From: Pelobates cultripes
Lineage: Eukaryota; Chordata; Amphibia; Anura; Pelobatidae
Assembly (NCBI GenBank): GCA_933207985.1
Contig: OW240916.1
Location: forward strand, 264,480,991 to 264,544,990
Reading direction: 5' to 3'
Length of the DNA stretch: 64,000 bases
A model generated the notes under the pieces. It was given only the letters and a program-made list of their open reading frames with translations. It did not search any database and was not told the DNA's origin. Made by a program: the position numbers and the translations under genes. The stretch's first letter is position 1. Every line of letters starts with the position of its first letter. Positions 20,852-31,052 of the stretch are shown here, piece after piece.

Positions 20852-22990
20852 ATGGTTTTTTCCCCTCATATGTCCATCTCCAGACCATTTATTACGGTTA
20901 CTCTTTTGGTCAATCAAACCACTATAACAACTAAAGCCTTGATCGATTCAGGTGCTGCAGACAACTTTATGGATGAGAACTTTGCAAAAACCGCAGCCTT
21001 GAATCTGATCCAAAAGGCCACACCCTTGGTCGTTGAGGCCATAGATGGTAGACCACTTGATAAACCTCTGGTGACCCATGAAACGCAAGAAATGGTTATG
21101 GCCGTGGGTGCCTTACACAAGGAAAGGTTAACCTTCCAAATAATTGACTCCCCTACAGCTTCCATCGTTCTGGGCTTTCCCTGGTTAGTTAAGCATAACC
21201 CGGTACTTGATTGGGGTTGTCTAGATATACTCTCTTGGGGGGAATCTTGTCAACAAGACTGTATGGCACATTTACGTCCCGTTTGCTTTCTTAATGTGCC
21301 TACAGCTAAACCACTTTCTGTTTCTGTCCCTCCTGTGTATGCAGACCTCGCATTGGTCTTTGAAAAAAGGGAAGCTGATAAACTACCCCCACACCGGGAT
21401 TATGATTGTGCCATAAACCTGTTACCTGGTACTATGCCTCCTAGGGGTAAGGTCTACCCGCTTTCTGAGAAAGAAAACCAGGTCATGGAGGAGTACATAC
21501 AGGAATCCTTACGTAAAGGTTTTATCAGAAGGTCCTCCTCTCCGGCTGGTGCTGGTTTCTTTTTTGTTGCCAAGAAAGAGGGTGATTTGAGGCCATGTAT
21601 AGACAACAGGGGCCTGAATATTATAACAGTTAAAAACGCTTATATTATCCCTCTCATTACTGAGTTGTTTGACCGTGTTAAAGGTTCTAGATATTATACT
21701 AAACTAGACCTCAGGGGGGCTTATAACTTGGTTCGTATAAAAGAGAATAATGAATGGAAGACAGCGTTCAATACACGCAGTGGGCATTACGAGTATCTAG
21801 TCATGCCTTTTGGACTGTGTAATGCTCCTGCTGTCTTTCAGGACCTCATAAATGATGTCCTTAGAGAGTTACTGCATGTCTGTGCCATGGTTTATCTTGA
21901 TGATATACTTGCATATTTACCTGATTTGGAGTCACATCATGCCCATGTGAGGATGGTACTTAAGAGATTGCTGCTGAACGGTCTTTATTGTAAATTGGAG
22001 AAATGTTTATTTGACCACAAATCAGTACAATTCCTAGGGTACATCATTTCTGAACAGGGATTCAGCATGGATCCTTCAAAATTAGAAGCCATATTGTCTT
22101 GGCCTCTTCCTCAAGGCCTTAAGGCAATACAGCAATTTATAGGCTTTGCCAATTATTATCGCAGGTTTATTAAAAACTTTTCATCAGTCATTTCTCCTAT
22201 CACGAAACTGACTAAAAAGGGTTTGCACCCCAGGGTTTGGACTCGTGAAGCCGTTAAAGCCTTCGAGACTCTCAAAAAGGCATTTGCCACTGCCCCTGTG
22301 CTACACCATCCTGATCCTTCCCTTCCCTTTGTTATGGAAGTAGACGCTTCAGAATCAGGTGTAGGAGCTGTATTATCAAAAAGACTATCGTATAACGAAC
22401 ACCTCCATCCCTGTTGTTACTTTTCTAAAAAGCTGTCTGATTCGGAAAAGAATTACGACGTCGGGAACAGGGAACTATTAGCTATTGTGATGGCTTTAAA
22501 AGAATGGAGGTACTTATTAGAAGGAGCTAGACCCAAAATCCTGGTTATAACTGATCATAAGAATCTTTCCTATATAGCAGATGCTAAAAGGTTGTCCTCT
22601 CGTCAAGCCAGACGGTCCTTATTTTTTTCACGCTTTCAGTTCATTATCACATATCGGCCTGGGTACCGTAATGTCAAGGCTGATGCTATCTCCAGACAAT
22701 ACAAACCTTTGGAGTCAATTGCCCCCACTCCTGAACCCATTGTACCTACATCTAAGATAATAGCTGCTACCCGTTTGGTTATTTCGTCTCTTTTCCTTGA
22801 TGGTATCAAGACATACCAAACCCAAGCACTCTCTGAGACACCTGTTGGTAGATTATACATGAAAGAAAAAGATAGAAAGAAATTGTTAGCTTTAATTCAC
22901 ACCGCCAAAACGGCTGGTCACCCAGGGGTTACCAAAACATACAAGGGTCTCCTTCAACAGTTTGGTGGCCCTCACTTAAGCAAGACATAG
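20852..22990 (+). CDS. Gypsy pol: protease, reverse transcriptase, RNase H
   Basis: One open frame of 712 codons. Domains in order: retropepsin-like protease with ALIDSGAADNF (Asp about residue 32); RT with LVTHETQE linker, SPAGAGFFFVAKKEGDLRPC, TKLDLRGAYN, PFGLCNAP and YLDD at about 348-351; RNase H with VMEVDASESG (Asp about 498), NRELLAIV and VITDHKNL. The order protease-RT-RNase H-integrase is that of Ty3/gypsy (Metaviridae). The enzymes copy element RNA into cDNA in cytoplasmic particles. The frame ends at TAG 22988-22990 close to the integrase zinc region, because a frame change occurs near 22960. The first ATG-like start is uncertain, since protease is probably expressed as a gag fusion. 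Confidence 0.9.
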   Translation: MVFSPHMSISRPFITVTLLVNQTTITTKALIDSGAADNFMDENFAKTAALNLIQKATPLVVEAIDGRPLDKPLVTHETQEMVMAVGALHKERLTFQIIDSPTASIVLGFPWLVKHNPVLDWGCLDILSWGESCQQDCMAHLRPVCFLNVPTAKPLSVSVPPVYADLALVFEKREADKLPPHRDYDCAINLLPGTMPPRGKVYPLSEKENQVMEEYIQESLRKGFIRRSSSPAGAGFFFVAKKEGDLRPCIDNRGLNIITVKNAYIIPLITELFDRVKGSRYYTKLDLRGAYNLVRIKENNEWKTAFNTRSGHYEYLVMPFGLCNAPAVFQDLINDVLRELLHVCAMVYLDDILAYLPDLESHHAHVRMVLKRLLLNGLYCKLEKCLFDHKSVQFLGYIISEQGFSMDPSKLEAILSWPLPQGLKAIQQFIGFANYYRRFIKNFSSVISPITKLTKKGLHPRVWTREAVKAFETLKKAFATAPVLHHPDPSLPFVMEVDASESGVGAVLSKRLSYNEHLHPCCYFSKKLSDSEKNYDVGNRELLAIVMALKEWRYLLEGARPKILVITDHKNLSYIADAKRLSSRQARRSLFFSRFQFIITYRPGYRNVKADAISRQYKPLESIAPTPEPIVPTSKIIAATRLVISSLFLDGIKTYQTQALSETPVGRLYMKEKDRKKLLALIHTAKTAGHPGVTKTYKGLLQQFGGPHLSKT

Positions 22991-22996
22991 TGGATT

Positions 22997-24253
22997 ATGT
23001 GCAGGCTTGTCGTGTTTGTGCACAGTGTAAGTCCCCTAATGCCTCCATCCGTGCCCAAGAAACCATGGACCCACTTATCCATGGACTTCATTGTAGATCT
23101 TCCTTCATCTGGTGGACAGACAGTAATTTTGACTGTGACCAATAGGTTCTCTAAAATGGCACACTTTATTCCACTTAAGAAACTACCTTCTGCTGTTCAG
23201 TTGGCTCAAGTATTTGCCAAAGAGGTGTTCCGCTTGCATGGTATACCACATGACATCGTATCCGACAGGGGTCCTCAATTTGTCTCTCGGTTTTGGAGGG
23301 GCTTTTGTGCTGGGATGGGGATCTCCTTGTCATTTACATCCTCCTATCATCCACAATCTAATGGAGCCGCCGAACAAGAAAATCAATCTGTAGAGTTATA
23401 TTTACGCTGCTTCACTAATGCGCACCAGGACAACTGGTCTCACCTCCTTCCCTGAGCTGAATTTGCCAGGAACACCGTGACTCATTCGTCCACTGGCTTA
23501 AGTCCTTTTATGGTTGCTTATGGGTTCCAACCCTCTGTCCTTCCCGGCGTGTTCTCCGACAAGAGAATACCCGCTTTGGACGAGCACCTCACCTCCTTAC
23601 AGAAGATGTGGGATCAGGTCCATGATACTCTTTCTCGTGTGACTGCTACTCGGAAGAGATTTGCTGATCGTCATAGGGGTGCTGCTCCTTCTTATGTCCC
23701 GGGTGATAGGGTTTGGTTGTCCTCTAAGAATCTCCGCCTCAGAGTCCCCTCGATTAAATTCGCGCCCAGGTTCCTTGGCCCCTATAAGGTATTGCGTAAG
23801 GTCAATCCTGTGTCCTACTCCCAGGCCTTAGCTCCTTCCATGCGTATATCTAACACTTTTCACACCTCCCTTTTGAAGCCCCTGCTCTGTAATCGATTCT
23901 CTGGTCCTCTCAGGCGTCCGGATTCCCTCCGCGCTGTCTCCAGTGACGTGTACGAAGTGGCTGCTCTGCTGGATTCTCGTTTTTCTTGGGGTCGGTTGCA
24001 GTATCTGGTTGATTGGAAGGGTTATGGCCCTGAGGAGTGGTCTTGGGTTTCTGCCTCTGACTTGAATGCGCCTTCTTTGATCCGCTCCTTTCATGCGCGG
24101 TTTCCTTTGAAGCCTTCGGCTTCCCGCCTGTCGGGCGGTTCTCGACGGGGGGTTATGTCAGCGGTCTCCCCCCCCCAACTGTCGGCGAGCGGCGTCTCCT
24201 CTCTGCCGCTCACCGCTTGCGTCCTCCACGCTTCCCAGCGGCAGCATATATAA
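22997..24253 (+). pseudogene. Gypsy integrase with C-terminal chromodomain
   Basis: The same frame as the upstream pol, broken by TGA at 23453-23455. The catalytic core shows MDFIVDLP (first Asp), IVSDRGPQF (second Asp) and HPQSNGAAEQE (Glu). The C-terminal part has PGDRVWLSSKNL and FLGPYKVL (GPY/F module). A chromodomain follows (YEVAALLDSRF...LQYLVDWKGYGPEEWSWV), marking a chromovirus. Most of the HHCC zinc segment (about 22960-23045) lies in another frame, with a probable small deletion, so the copy is inactive. Chromodomains in this clade are thought to direct integration to particular chromatin. Confidence 0.85.
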
Positions 24254-24404
24254 CGCTGCACGCTGGGAGGTCGCAAATTTATTCACGTGACCCGGCGTTA
24301 AAGCAACAGTACCACAATCACAGTAGGAAGCGTAGATATCTCCCACGTGTGATTGTTAATTCTGATTGGAAGTTATCCTATCAGAATTAAGCAAAGGGTA
24401 TTTA

Positions 24405-25890
24405 TACGCAAGTTATAAGAGCTTCCAAATCACACACAGAAGAGAAAATAGCACAGTCAGTAAAAAAGGGGGATAAAACATTTTTTAGATACATAAATGA
24501 GAAAAGAAAAGTAAAACAAGGATTAGTTAGATTAAAAACAAAAGAAGGAAGGTATGTAGAAGAGGATAAAGGTCTAGCTGACTGCCTCAATGAATATTTT
24601 TGTTCTGTATTTACAGATGAAAATGAAGGAAAGGGACCTCAGTTGAGAAAAAGGATAAATGAGTCATTTATTACACGTGAGTTTACAGAGGAAGAGGTTC
24701 TATTTCAACTGTCAAAAGTAAAGACAAATAAGTCAATGGGACCTGATGGAATGCACCCAAAGCTATTAAAAGAGCTTAGTGGTGTACTAGCAAAACCATT
24801 AACAGATTTATTTAACCAATCATTGTTAACAGGAGTAGTCCCAGAAGATTGGAAGTTAGCGAACGTTGTGCCCATTTACAAGAAAGGTAATAGGGAGGAG
24901 TCAGGCAACTATAGGCCAGTAAGCCTTACTTCAGTAGTGGGGAAAGTGATGGAAACCATGTTAAAGCATAGGATTGATGAACATCTAAAAACACATGGAT
25001 TTCAAGATCAGAGACAACATGGGTTTACTTCAGGGAGATCATGCCAAACTAATCTTATTGATTTTTGATTGGGTAACTAAAATTATAGATCAGGGTGGTG
25101 CAGTAGACATTGCTTACCTAGATTTCAGTAAGGCTTTGGACACTGTTGCACATAGAAGGCTTATCAATAAACTGCAATCTTTAAGTTTGGATCCCAGTAT
25201 TGTTGAATGGGTAAGGCAGTGGCTGAGTGACAGGCAACAGAGGGTTGTAGTTAATGGAATATATTCGAAGCTTGGACTTGTCACCAGTGGGGTACCTCAG
25301 GGATCTGTACTTGGACCCATTCTCTTTAATATTTGTATTAGTGATATTGCAGAAGGTCTTGATGGAAAGGTATGTCTTTTTGCTGATGATACTAAGATAT
25401 GTAACAGGGTTGATGTTCCAGGAGGGATAAGCCAAATGACAAATGATTTAGGTAAACTAGAAAAATGGTCAGAATTGTGGCAACTGACATTTAATGTGGA
25501 TAAGTGCAAGATAATGCATCTTGGACGTGAAAACCCAAGGGCAGAGTACAGAATATTTGATAGAGTCCTAACCTCAACATATGAGGAAAGGGATTTAGGG
25601 GTGATTATTTCTGATGACTTAAAGGTAGGCAGACAATGTAATAGAGCAGCAGGAAATGCTAGCAGAATGCTTGGTTGTATAGGGAGAGGTATTAGCAGTA
25701 GAAAGAGGGAAGTGCTCATGCCATTGTACAGAACACTGGTGAGACCTCACTTGGAGTATTGTACACATACTGGAGACCGTATCTTCAGAAGGATATTGAT
25801 ACCTTAGAGAGGGTTCAGAGAAGGGCTACCAAACTGGTTCATGGATTGCGGGATAAAACTTACCAGGAAAGGTTAAAGGATCTTAACATG
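24405..25890 (+). pseudogene. CR1 ORF2 fragment (reverse transcriptase)
   Basis: Three reading segments connected by frame changes near 25065 and 25762. Recognisable blocks: SMGPDGMHPKLLKEL, VVPIYKKGNREESGNYRPVS, AYLDFSKALDTV (first catalytic Asp), SGVPQGSVLGPILFN, LFADDTKI (FADD, second and third Asp) and HLEYC, then RVQRRATKLV in a third frame. A full-length CR1 ORF2 would also have an N-terminal APE endonuclease, lost here by truncation. The protein reverse-transcribes at a nicked chromosomal target; this copy cannot. Confidence 0.85.
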
Positions 25891-26278
25891 TATAGCTTGG
25901 AGGAAAGACGAGACGGGGGGATATGATAGAAACATTTAAATATATAAAGGGAATCAACACAGTAAATGAGGAGACTATATTTAAAAGAAGAAAAACTACC
26001 ACAACAAGAGGACATAGTCTTAAATTAGAGTGACAAAGGTTTAAAAATAATATCAGGAAGTATTACTTTACTGAGAGGGTAGTGGATGCATGGAATAGCC
26101 TTCCAACTCAAGTGGTAGAGGTTAACACAGTAAAGGAGTTTAAGCATGCGTGGGATAGGCATAAGGCTATCCTAACTATACGATAAGGCTAGGGACTAAT
26201 GAAAGTATTTAGAAAATTGGGCAGACTAGATGGGCCGAATGGTTCTTATCTGCCGTCACATTCAATGTTTCTATGTTT
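24405..26278 (+). mobile_element. CR1-clade LINE, 5'-truncated
   Basis: Starts within the region before the RT domain and ends with the CR1-type tail (TTCTATGTTTCT-like short repeats, no poly(A)). The 3' end recurs at 6606-6765, and in inverted orientation at 52394-52475, so the family is multicopy. No clear target-site duplication, as is usual for CR1. It interrupts the gypsy 3' LTR and is therefore younger than that element. Confidence 0.85.
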
Positions 26279-26559
26279 CTTTCCTGTCTCTCAGTGCCCT
26301 GTTGTGGTTTTGTGATACCTGTATTGCAGTTTGCTCGTGTTTCTCTCTGGTTACAGATTATTTGGCTCGTTATTCCGATTATCCTGTCTTCTCCACTCCT
26401 TTGACCTCGGCTTGTTTCTCGTTCTCCCGTTTTCTGGCTCCCTTTACTTGGCTTGTCTCCTGACCATTCTTAGTGTGCTTAGCCCGGCCACTCTAAGGAC
26501 CGGTATAGCATCTTTCCTCTCTGTGTCCTGTTAGCGTGTTAGGTTCCAGAATCGTGACA

Positions 26560-27109
26560 CTATAGGAGTCAATTCACAGTACTAATTCACACCTATAAAG
26601 CACTGAACAATTCTAGAACCTCTTATATCTCTTCACAGATCCATAGGTATGCCCCTTCTTGGTCTCTCTGCTCTGCCTCTCAGGCGGCTCCCTTCCTATG
26701 GAATAGCCTGCCTACCACCTTCAGACTCTCCCCTAGTCTTCAATCATTTAAGAAGTGCCTTAAAACCCATCTCTTCAGGAAAGCTTATGGCCTTCCAGAG
26801 TAACCTCTACCTTACAAACCTGTCTCTTGCTCTCTCCTAAAGGGCAGCACTCTACTCTTTCCTCCAGCTCTGCTTCACTCCCACCTTATTTGATTGCTAT
26901 TTCCTGTCCTATTGTGTTTTACACCCAACCTCTTATAGACTGTAAGCTCGTTTGAGCAGGGTCCTCTTCAATCTATCGTTCCTGTAAGTTTTCTTGTCAT
27001 TGTCCTATTTATAGTTAAATCCCCCTCTCATAATATTGTAAAGCGCTACGGAATCTGTTGGCGCTATATAAATGGCGATAATAATAATAATAATAATAAT
27101 AATAATAGG
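26560..27109 (+). pseudogene. L2-like LINE 3' end, right copy
   Basis: Frame reading LIHTYKALNNS...SYISSQIHRYAP...PFLWNSLPTTFRLS and KTHLFRKAYG, extending further 5' than the left copy (18793). The LINE starts directly after the gypsy LTR, so the gypsy element inserted into this L2. The tail ends with ten ATA units, against eight in the left copy. From 26624 onward the sequence is about 99 per cent identical to 18793-19269. Confidence 0.7.
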
Positions 27110-28272
27110 GTTTAGGTCTGGAGACATGCTTGGCCAGTCCTTCAACTTTACCTTCAGCTTCTTTAGCAAGGCAGTGGTCATCTTGGAGGTGTGTTTTGGG
27201 TCATTATCATGTTGGAATAGTGCCTTGCGACCCAGTCTCTGAAGGGAAGAGATCATGCTCTGCTTCAGTATATCACAGTACATGTTGGCATTCATGGTTC
27301 CCTCAATGAACTGTAGCTCCTCAGTGCCGGCAGCACTCATGCAGGCCCAGACCATGACACTCCCACCACCATGCTTGACTGTAGGCAAGACACACTTGTG
27401 TTTGTACTCCTCACCTGGTTGCCGCCACACACGCTTGACACCATCTGAACTAAATAAGTTTATCTTGGTCTCATCGGACCGCGGGACATGTCCTAAGTCT
27501 GCTTGTCTTCAGCAAACTGTTTGCAGGCTTTCTTGTGCATCATCTTTAGAAGAGGCTTCCTTCTGGGACGACAGCCATGCAGACCAATTTGATGCGGTGT
27601 GCGGCATATGGTCTAAGTATTGACAGGCTGACCACCAACCCCTTCCACCTCTGCAGCAATGCTGACAGCACTCATACGTCTATTTCCCAAAGACAAAATC
27701 TGTATATGATGCTGAGCACGTGCACTCAACTTCTTTGGTCGACCATGGCGAGGCCTGTTCTGAGTGGAACCTGTCCTGTGAAACCGCTGTATGGTCTTGC
27801 CCACCGTGCTGAAGCTCAGTTTCGGGGTCTTGGCAATGTTCTTATAGCCTAGGCTATCTACAGTAAATGTAGAGCAACAATTTGTCCACTTGGGGTGTAC
27901 TTTTGCTGCTAATGGTTTAGACATTAATGGCTGTGTATTGAGTTATTTTGAGGGGACAGCAAATTTACACTGTGATATTATTATTATTATTATTACTATT
28001 AATATTCTATTGTTTATGTAGCACCAGCAAATTCCGTAGTGCTGTACAATGAGTGGACTAACAGACACGTAACTGTAACCAGACAAATGGACGACAAGGA
28101 TCAGTGGGGTTGAGGGCCCTGCTCAGTGATATTACATGCTAGAGTTATATCGGCTGTACACTTACTACTTTACATTGTAGCAGAGTGTCATTTCTTCAGT
28201 GTTGTCACATAAAAAGATATAATAAAATATTTACAAAAATGTGAGGGATGCACTCACTTTTGTGAGACACTG
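27110..28272 (-). pseudogene. Tc1-like transposase gene and right TIR
   Basis: On the minus strand: N-terminal helix-turn-helix and AT-hook part at 27613-27924 (GYKNIAKTPKLSFSTV, HGRPKKLSAR), a middle part with SDETKINLF (first catalytic Asp), and the C-terminal part up to 27430 with QHDNDPKHTSKM. It is cut at SPDLNPI by the L2 tail, so the last catalytic residue is missing. The right TIR (CTCACTTTTGTGAGACACTG) ends at 28272, followed by TA. Frame changes separate the parts. A SINE/L2-like tail (27977-28128) interrupts the terminal region. Tc1 transposases cut and paste at TA; this copy is dead. Confidence 0.8.
27977..28128 (-). mobile_element. L2/SINE tail inserted in the Tc1 terminal region
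   Basis: Reads ATT microsatellite then GCACCAGCAAATTCCGTAGT and GCTGTACAATGAGTGG, i.e. an L2-type tail on the minus strand. Tc1 terminal sequence flanks it on both sides (TTTACACTGTG before; CGGCTGTACACTTACTAC after). Confidence 0.6.
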
Positions 28273-28281
28273 TATATATAT

Positions 28282-28825
28282 TGTAACAGAGTGTTGGGGA
28301 TGGTGGTCAGGGGTGTATATCTGGCACCCAGACTTTTGCACAGCCACTATCCTGACATGTGGGTAAGCACATGCAGCCCCAGGGAAAGTTAAGTTTAAAT
28401 GTAGTTTTTTTCCTCTGTTGTTATTTGGGTCCCTGGGGTGGAGTATTCGGAAGAGCAGGGTGGGCCGATTCTCCACCCACTGTCAGAGTGGTTGTGCATG
28501 AGTCCAGCCCAGGTTTTCCATAGAGTTCTGGCTCACTGCCTAACGAGGTCATTAGCCTCACCTGTAGGGGCTGTGAGCAGCTATATAACTGCAGTTAAAG
28601 CAGGGTGAAGTGAGGGAAGTGTTTTGGAGGAGAAAAAAGGTGTTTTTGTGGAGAAAGAAGATTTGCTGTTCATTGTATCCTGTTACTTCACAACAACAGA
28701 AAATAAACAGGCCAGAGGCCTATTTGAAACTGGACTTTGTCTTGACCTGGTTTTCTTACCCTAGAGGGCTGTGCGGTTGCCAAAAGATCCTGGACAAACA
28801 CACACAGGAAAGTAAGTTTGTCACA
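28282..28825 (+). repeat. 5' LTR of the Gmr1-like element
   Basis: TGTAACAGAG...TTTGTCACA. An AGCTATATAACTGCAG TATA-like box lies near 28583 and an AAAATAAAC poly(A) signal near 28702. It differs from the 3' LTR by about three substitutions and a few T/A-run length changes. Sequence right after it (TATGGTGGAGAATGC) is where a primer-binding site would be; the tRNA could not be named. Confidence 0.9.
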
Positions 28826-28938
28826 TATGGTGGAGAATGCGGGCACTGCACTAAAGAAGCCTGTGGGTATTAACTGGAAGCCAAACAAGCCTGTAGAAAT
28901 ATGGAGGAAGTTGTGAAAGTCCAGCACAGGCAGGGGTC

Positions 28939-29520
28939 TACTCCAAACTGAAGGCTGAGATCCTTGCACGACTTGGTGTGACTAGGGCAGTTCGTGCCCA
29001 AAGATTTCATGCCTGGTCTTTCAACCAAGAGAAACCTATCCGCTCCCAGATGTTTGACCTGATACATCTTGCTAGAAAGTGGTTACAACCAGAAATAAAT
29101 ACGGCAAGCCATATCATGTAACTTCTTGTGATGGACAGATTCCTGCGGGGCTTGCCTGCTTCACTGCGTCGATGGGTCAGTCAGAGCGATCCACAAACAG
29201 CTGATGAGTTAATTGGTTTGGTGGAAAGATATGTTGCTGCAGATGACAGACAGTGGCTCAACAACACAAAGGCTAAGCAGAGAGTTAAGACTCCAGCTGC
29301 TGAAAGACCTGGTAAGAATTTTCAAGGTTTCAGAGACACAGAGGAACAAGAGACATATTCTCAGAGACCCCATATGCTTTTGCCTAGAAATGTTAATCCT
29401 GGAAAAGGGTCTAGGTGGGGGACAGTTGACGATATTAAATGCTTCCGGTGTAATGAACCTGGACATAAAGCTAGAGACTGTCCCTTGATTGATGAACCTA
29501 TGCAATGCAATATGATTAAT
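28939..29520 (+). pseudogene. Gag capsid with SCAN-like C-terminal part and zinc knuckle
   Basis: In the frame of the downstream pol ORF, 28951-29118 reads [36 protein letters not shown], ending HIM, then TAA at 29119-29121, then [33 protein letters not shown]. The spacing W-L-x-PE, then LLV-x-x-FL-x-x-LP, then WV and LVE is that of SCAN domains, which are known to derive from Gmr1-type capsid. A zinc knuckle [14 protein letters not shown] (codons about 105-118 of the ORF from 29128) follows. Gag assembles particles and binds RNA; the stop disables this copy. Confidence 0.75.
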
Positions 29521-31035
29521 CAGGATGTACAATTGTCTTGTTTGCTGAATTGTATGGAATCTGCTGTTGCCAACTGTTGTCACAATCCACAGATATGTTC
29601 CATAAGGGTGAATGGGAAAGAGGTTAGAGCTCTATTAGACTCCGGAAGTATGGCGACATTGATAGCAAAATGCCTTGTACCTGAAGCCGATGTTGATGCA
29701 TTGCAGAAAATTGGTATAATTTGTGTTCATGGTGACAAACGTGAATATCCTACAGTTTTGCTAAAATTTGAAAGCCTTTTTGGTACTGTGAATCATAGAG
29801 TGGGGGTAGTGGACAAATTGGCTTATGATGTGGTGTTGGGAAGGGATTTCCCACAATTTTTAGACTTGTGGGGGTCTCCAGGAAAAGTAGCTCATGATTG
29901 TATAACAAATGATGATGATTCTGGAAATGTGTTCCCTTTTCCTGACATAGAATGGGAAGGACTAGGCATAAGACCAGAGAAGGCTGAAGCCTCAAGTCAC
30001 AGGCCAGCTTTAGTAGGAGATGACCAGGGCCACGATAGTCAGGAGTCTGATAACGATCAGGATCAAGGCATTAACTTCCCTGAATTAGAAGTCAGTCCTG
30101 TTAACTTCAGGAAAGCGCAATGGGAAGACCCCACTCTTGCAGAGGCCCGTAAAAATATCCAGGTTTCAACTGATGATCCAGTACAACTAGATAGAGCCCC
30201 TTCTTTTCCTTACTTTGAGGTACAGAATGATCTGATATATAGAGTAGAGAAAAAGGGGATGGATGTTGTAAAACAACTACTTGTTCCTAAGCCTTTCAGA
30301 CATACAGTCCTAAATCTTGCACACAGCCATATACTGGGGGGACATTTAGGCATAGAAAAGACAAAAGAAAGAGTCTTACAGAGGTTTTATTGGCCTGGGG
30401 TATTTGCTTCAGTTGCGAATTATTGTTCTTGTCCTGAATGCCAACACACCGCCCCTTTTAAGGCATACCGCAGTCCTCTGGTACCATTGCCTATAATAGA
30501 AATACCTTTTGAAAGGATTGCAATGGACTTGGTAGGCCCTCTGGTAAAGTCTGCAAGGGGGCATCAGTATATATTGGTGATCCTGGACTATGCTACCAAG
30601 TACCTGGAAGCAGTACCCCTACGTAACACGTCTGCAAAGACAATAGCTAGAGAACTCATGCTCCTGTTTAGCCGGGTGGGCATACCAAAAGAAAATTTGA
30701 CAGATCAGGGTACACCATTTATGTCTAAAGTTACAAAGGAGTTATGCAAACTACTTCAAATTAAACATCTTAGGACCTCTGTTTACCATCCCCAGACAGA
30801 CGGACTGGTAGAACGGTTTAATAAGACCTTAAAAAGTATGTTACGGAAAGTAATTGACAAAGATGGTAAGAATTGGGACTGCTTACTACCCTATCTAATG
30901 TTCTCCATAAGGGAGGTGCCACAAGCTTCTACGGGGTTCTCTCCTTTTGAGCTTCTATATGCCCATCATCCCAGAGGTCTGCTAGATATAGCAAAAGAAA
31001 CCTGGGAACAGGGTCCAATCCGTACCGTAGTGTAA
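29128..31035 (+). CDS. Gmr1-like gag C-terminus, protease and integrase
   Basis: A 635-codon open frame; the start is an artefact of the upstream stop, since coding continues from gag. After the zinc knuckle comes a retropepsin-like protease ([13 protein letters not shown], Asp about 171). Integrase follows directly: HHCC zinc module ([12 protein letters not shown]...CSCPECQ), then core with AMDLVGPL (Asp 467), NLTDQGTPF (Asp 526) and [11 protein letters not shown] (Glu 562), an exact DD35E spacing. The core therefore precedes RT, unlike ordinary gypsy elements. The frame is lost at about 31010-31035 through a single-base change. Protease would process the polyprotein; integrase inserts the cDNA. 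Confidence 0.9.
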   Translation: MMDRFLRGLPASLRRWVSQSDPQTADELIGLVERYVAADDRQWLNNTKAKQRVKTPAAERPGKNFQGFRDTEEQETYSQRPHMLLPRNVNPGKGSRWGTVDDIKCFRCNEPGHKARDCPLIDEPMQCNMINQDVQLSCLLNCMESAVANCCHNPQICSIRVNGKEVRALLDSGSMATLIAKCLVPEADVDALQKIGIICVHGDKREYPTVLLKFESLFGTVNHRVGVVDKLAYDVVLGRDFPQFLDLWGSPGKVAHDCITNDDDSGNVFPFPDIEWEGLGIRPEKAEASSHRPALVGDDQGHDSQESDNDQDQGINFPELEVSPVNFRKAQWEDPTLAEARKNIQVSTDDPVQLDRAPSFPYFEVQNDLIYRVEKKGMDVVKQLLVPKPFRHTVLNLAHSHILGGHLGIEKTKERVLQRFYWPGVFASVANYCSCPECQHTAPFKAYRSPLVPLPIIEIPFERIAMDLVGPLVKSARGHQYILVILDYATKYLEAVPLRNTSAKTIARELMLLFSRVGIPKENLTDQGTPFMSKVTKELCKLLQIKHLRTSVYHPQTDGLVERFNKTLKSMLRKVIDKDGKNWDCLLPYLMFSIREVPQASTGFSPFELLYAHHPRGLLDIAKETWEQGPIRTVV

Positions 31036-31052
31036 TTGAGCACATAGCTCAA

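Larger units (their letters stand above)
24156..26559 (+). mobile_element. 3' LTR of the gypsy element, split by a CR1 LINE
   Basis: Begins TGTCAGCGG after a G-rich polypurine tract (GACGGGGGGTTA) and ends CGTGACA at 26559. The real LTR is 24156 to about 24404 plus 26279-26559, roughly 530 bp. The 1.87-kb CR1 insertion lies between. The polymerase frame runs into the LTR, ending at 24253. Following bases CTATA may be the target-site duplication, but the 5' partner is lost. Confidence 0.8.
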
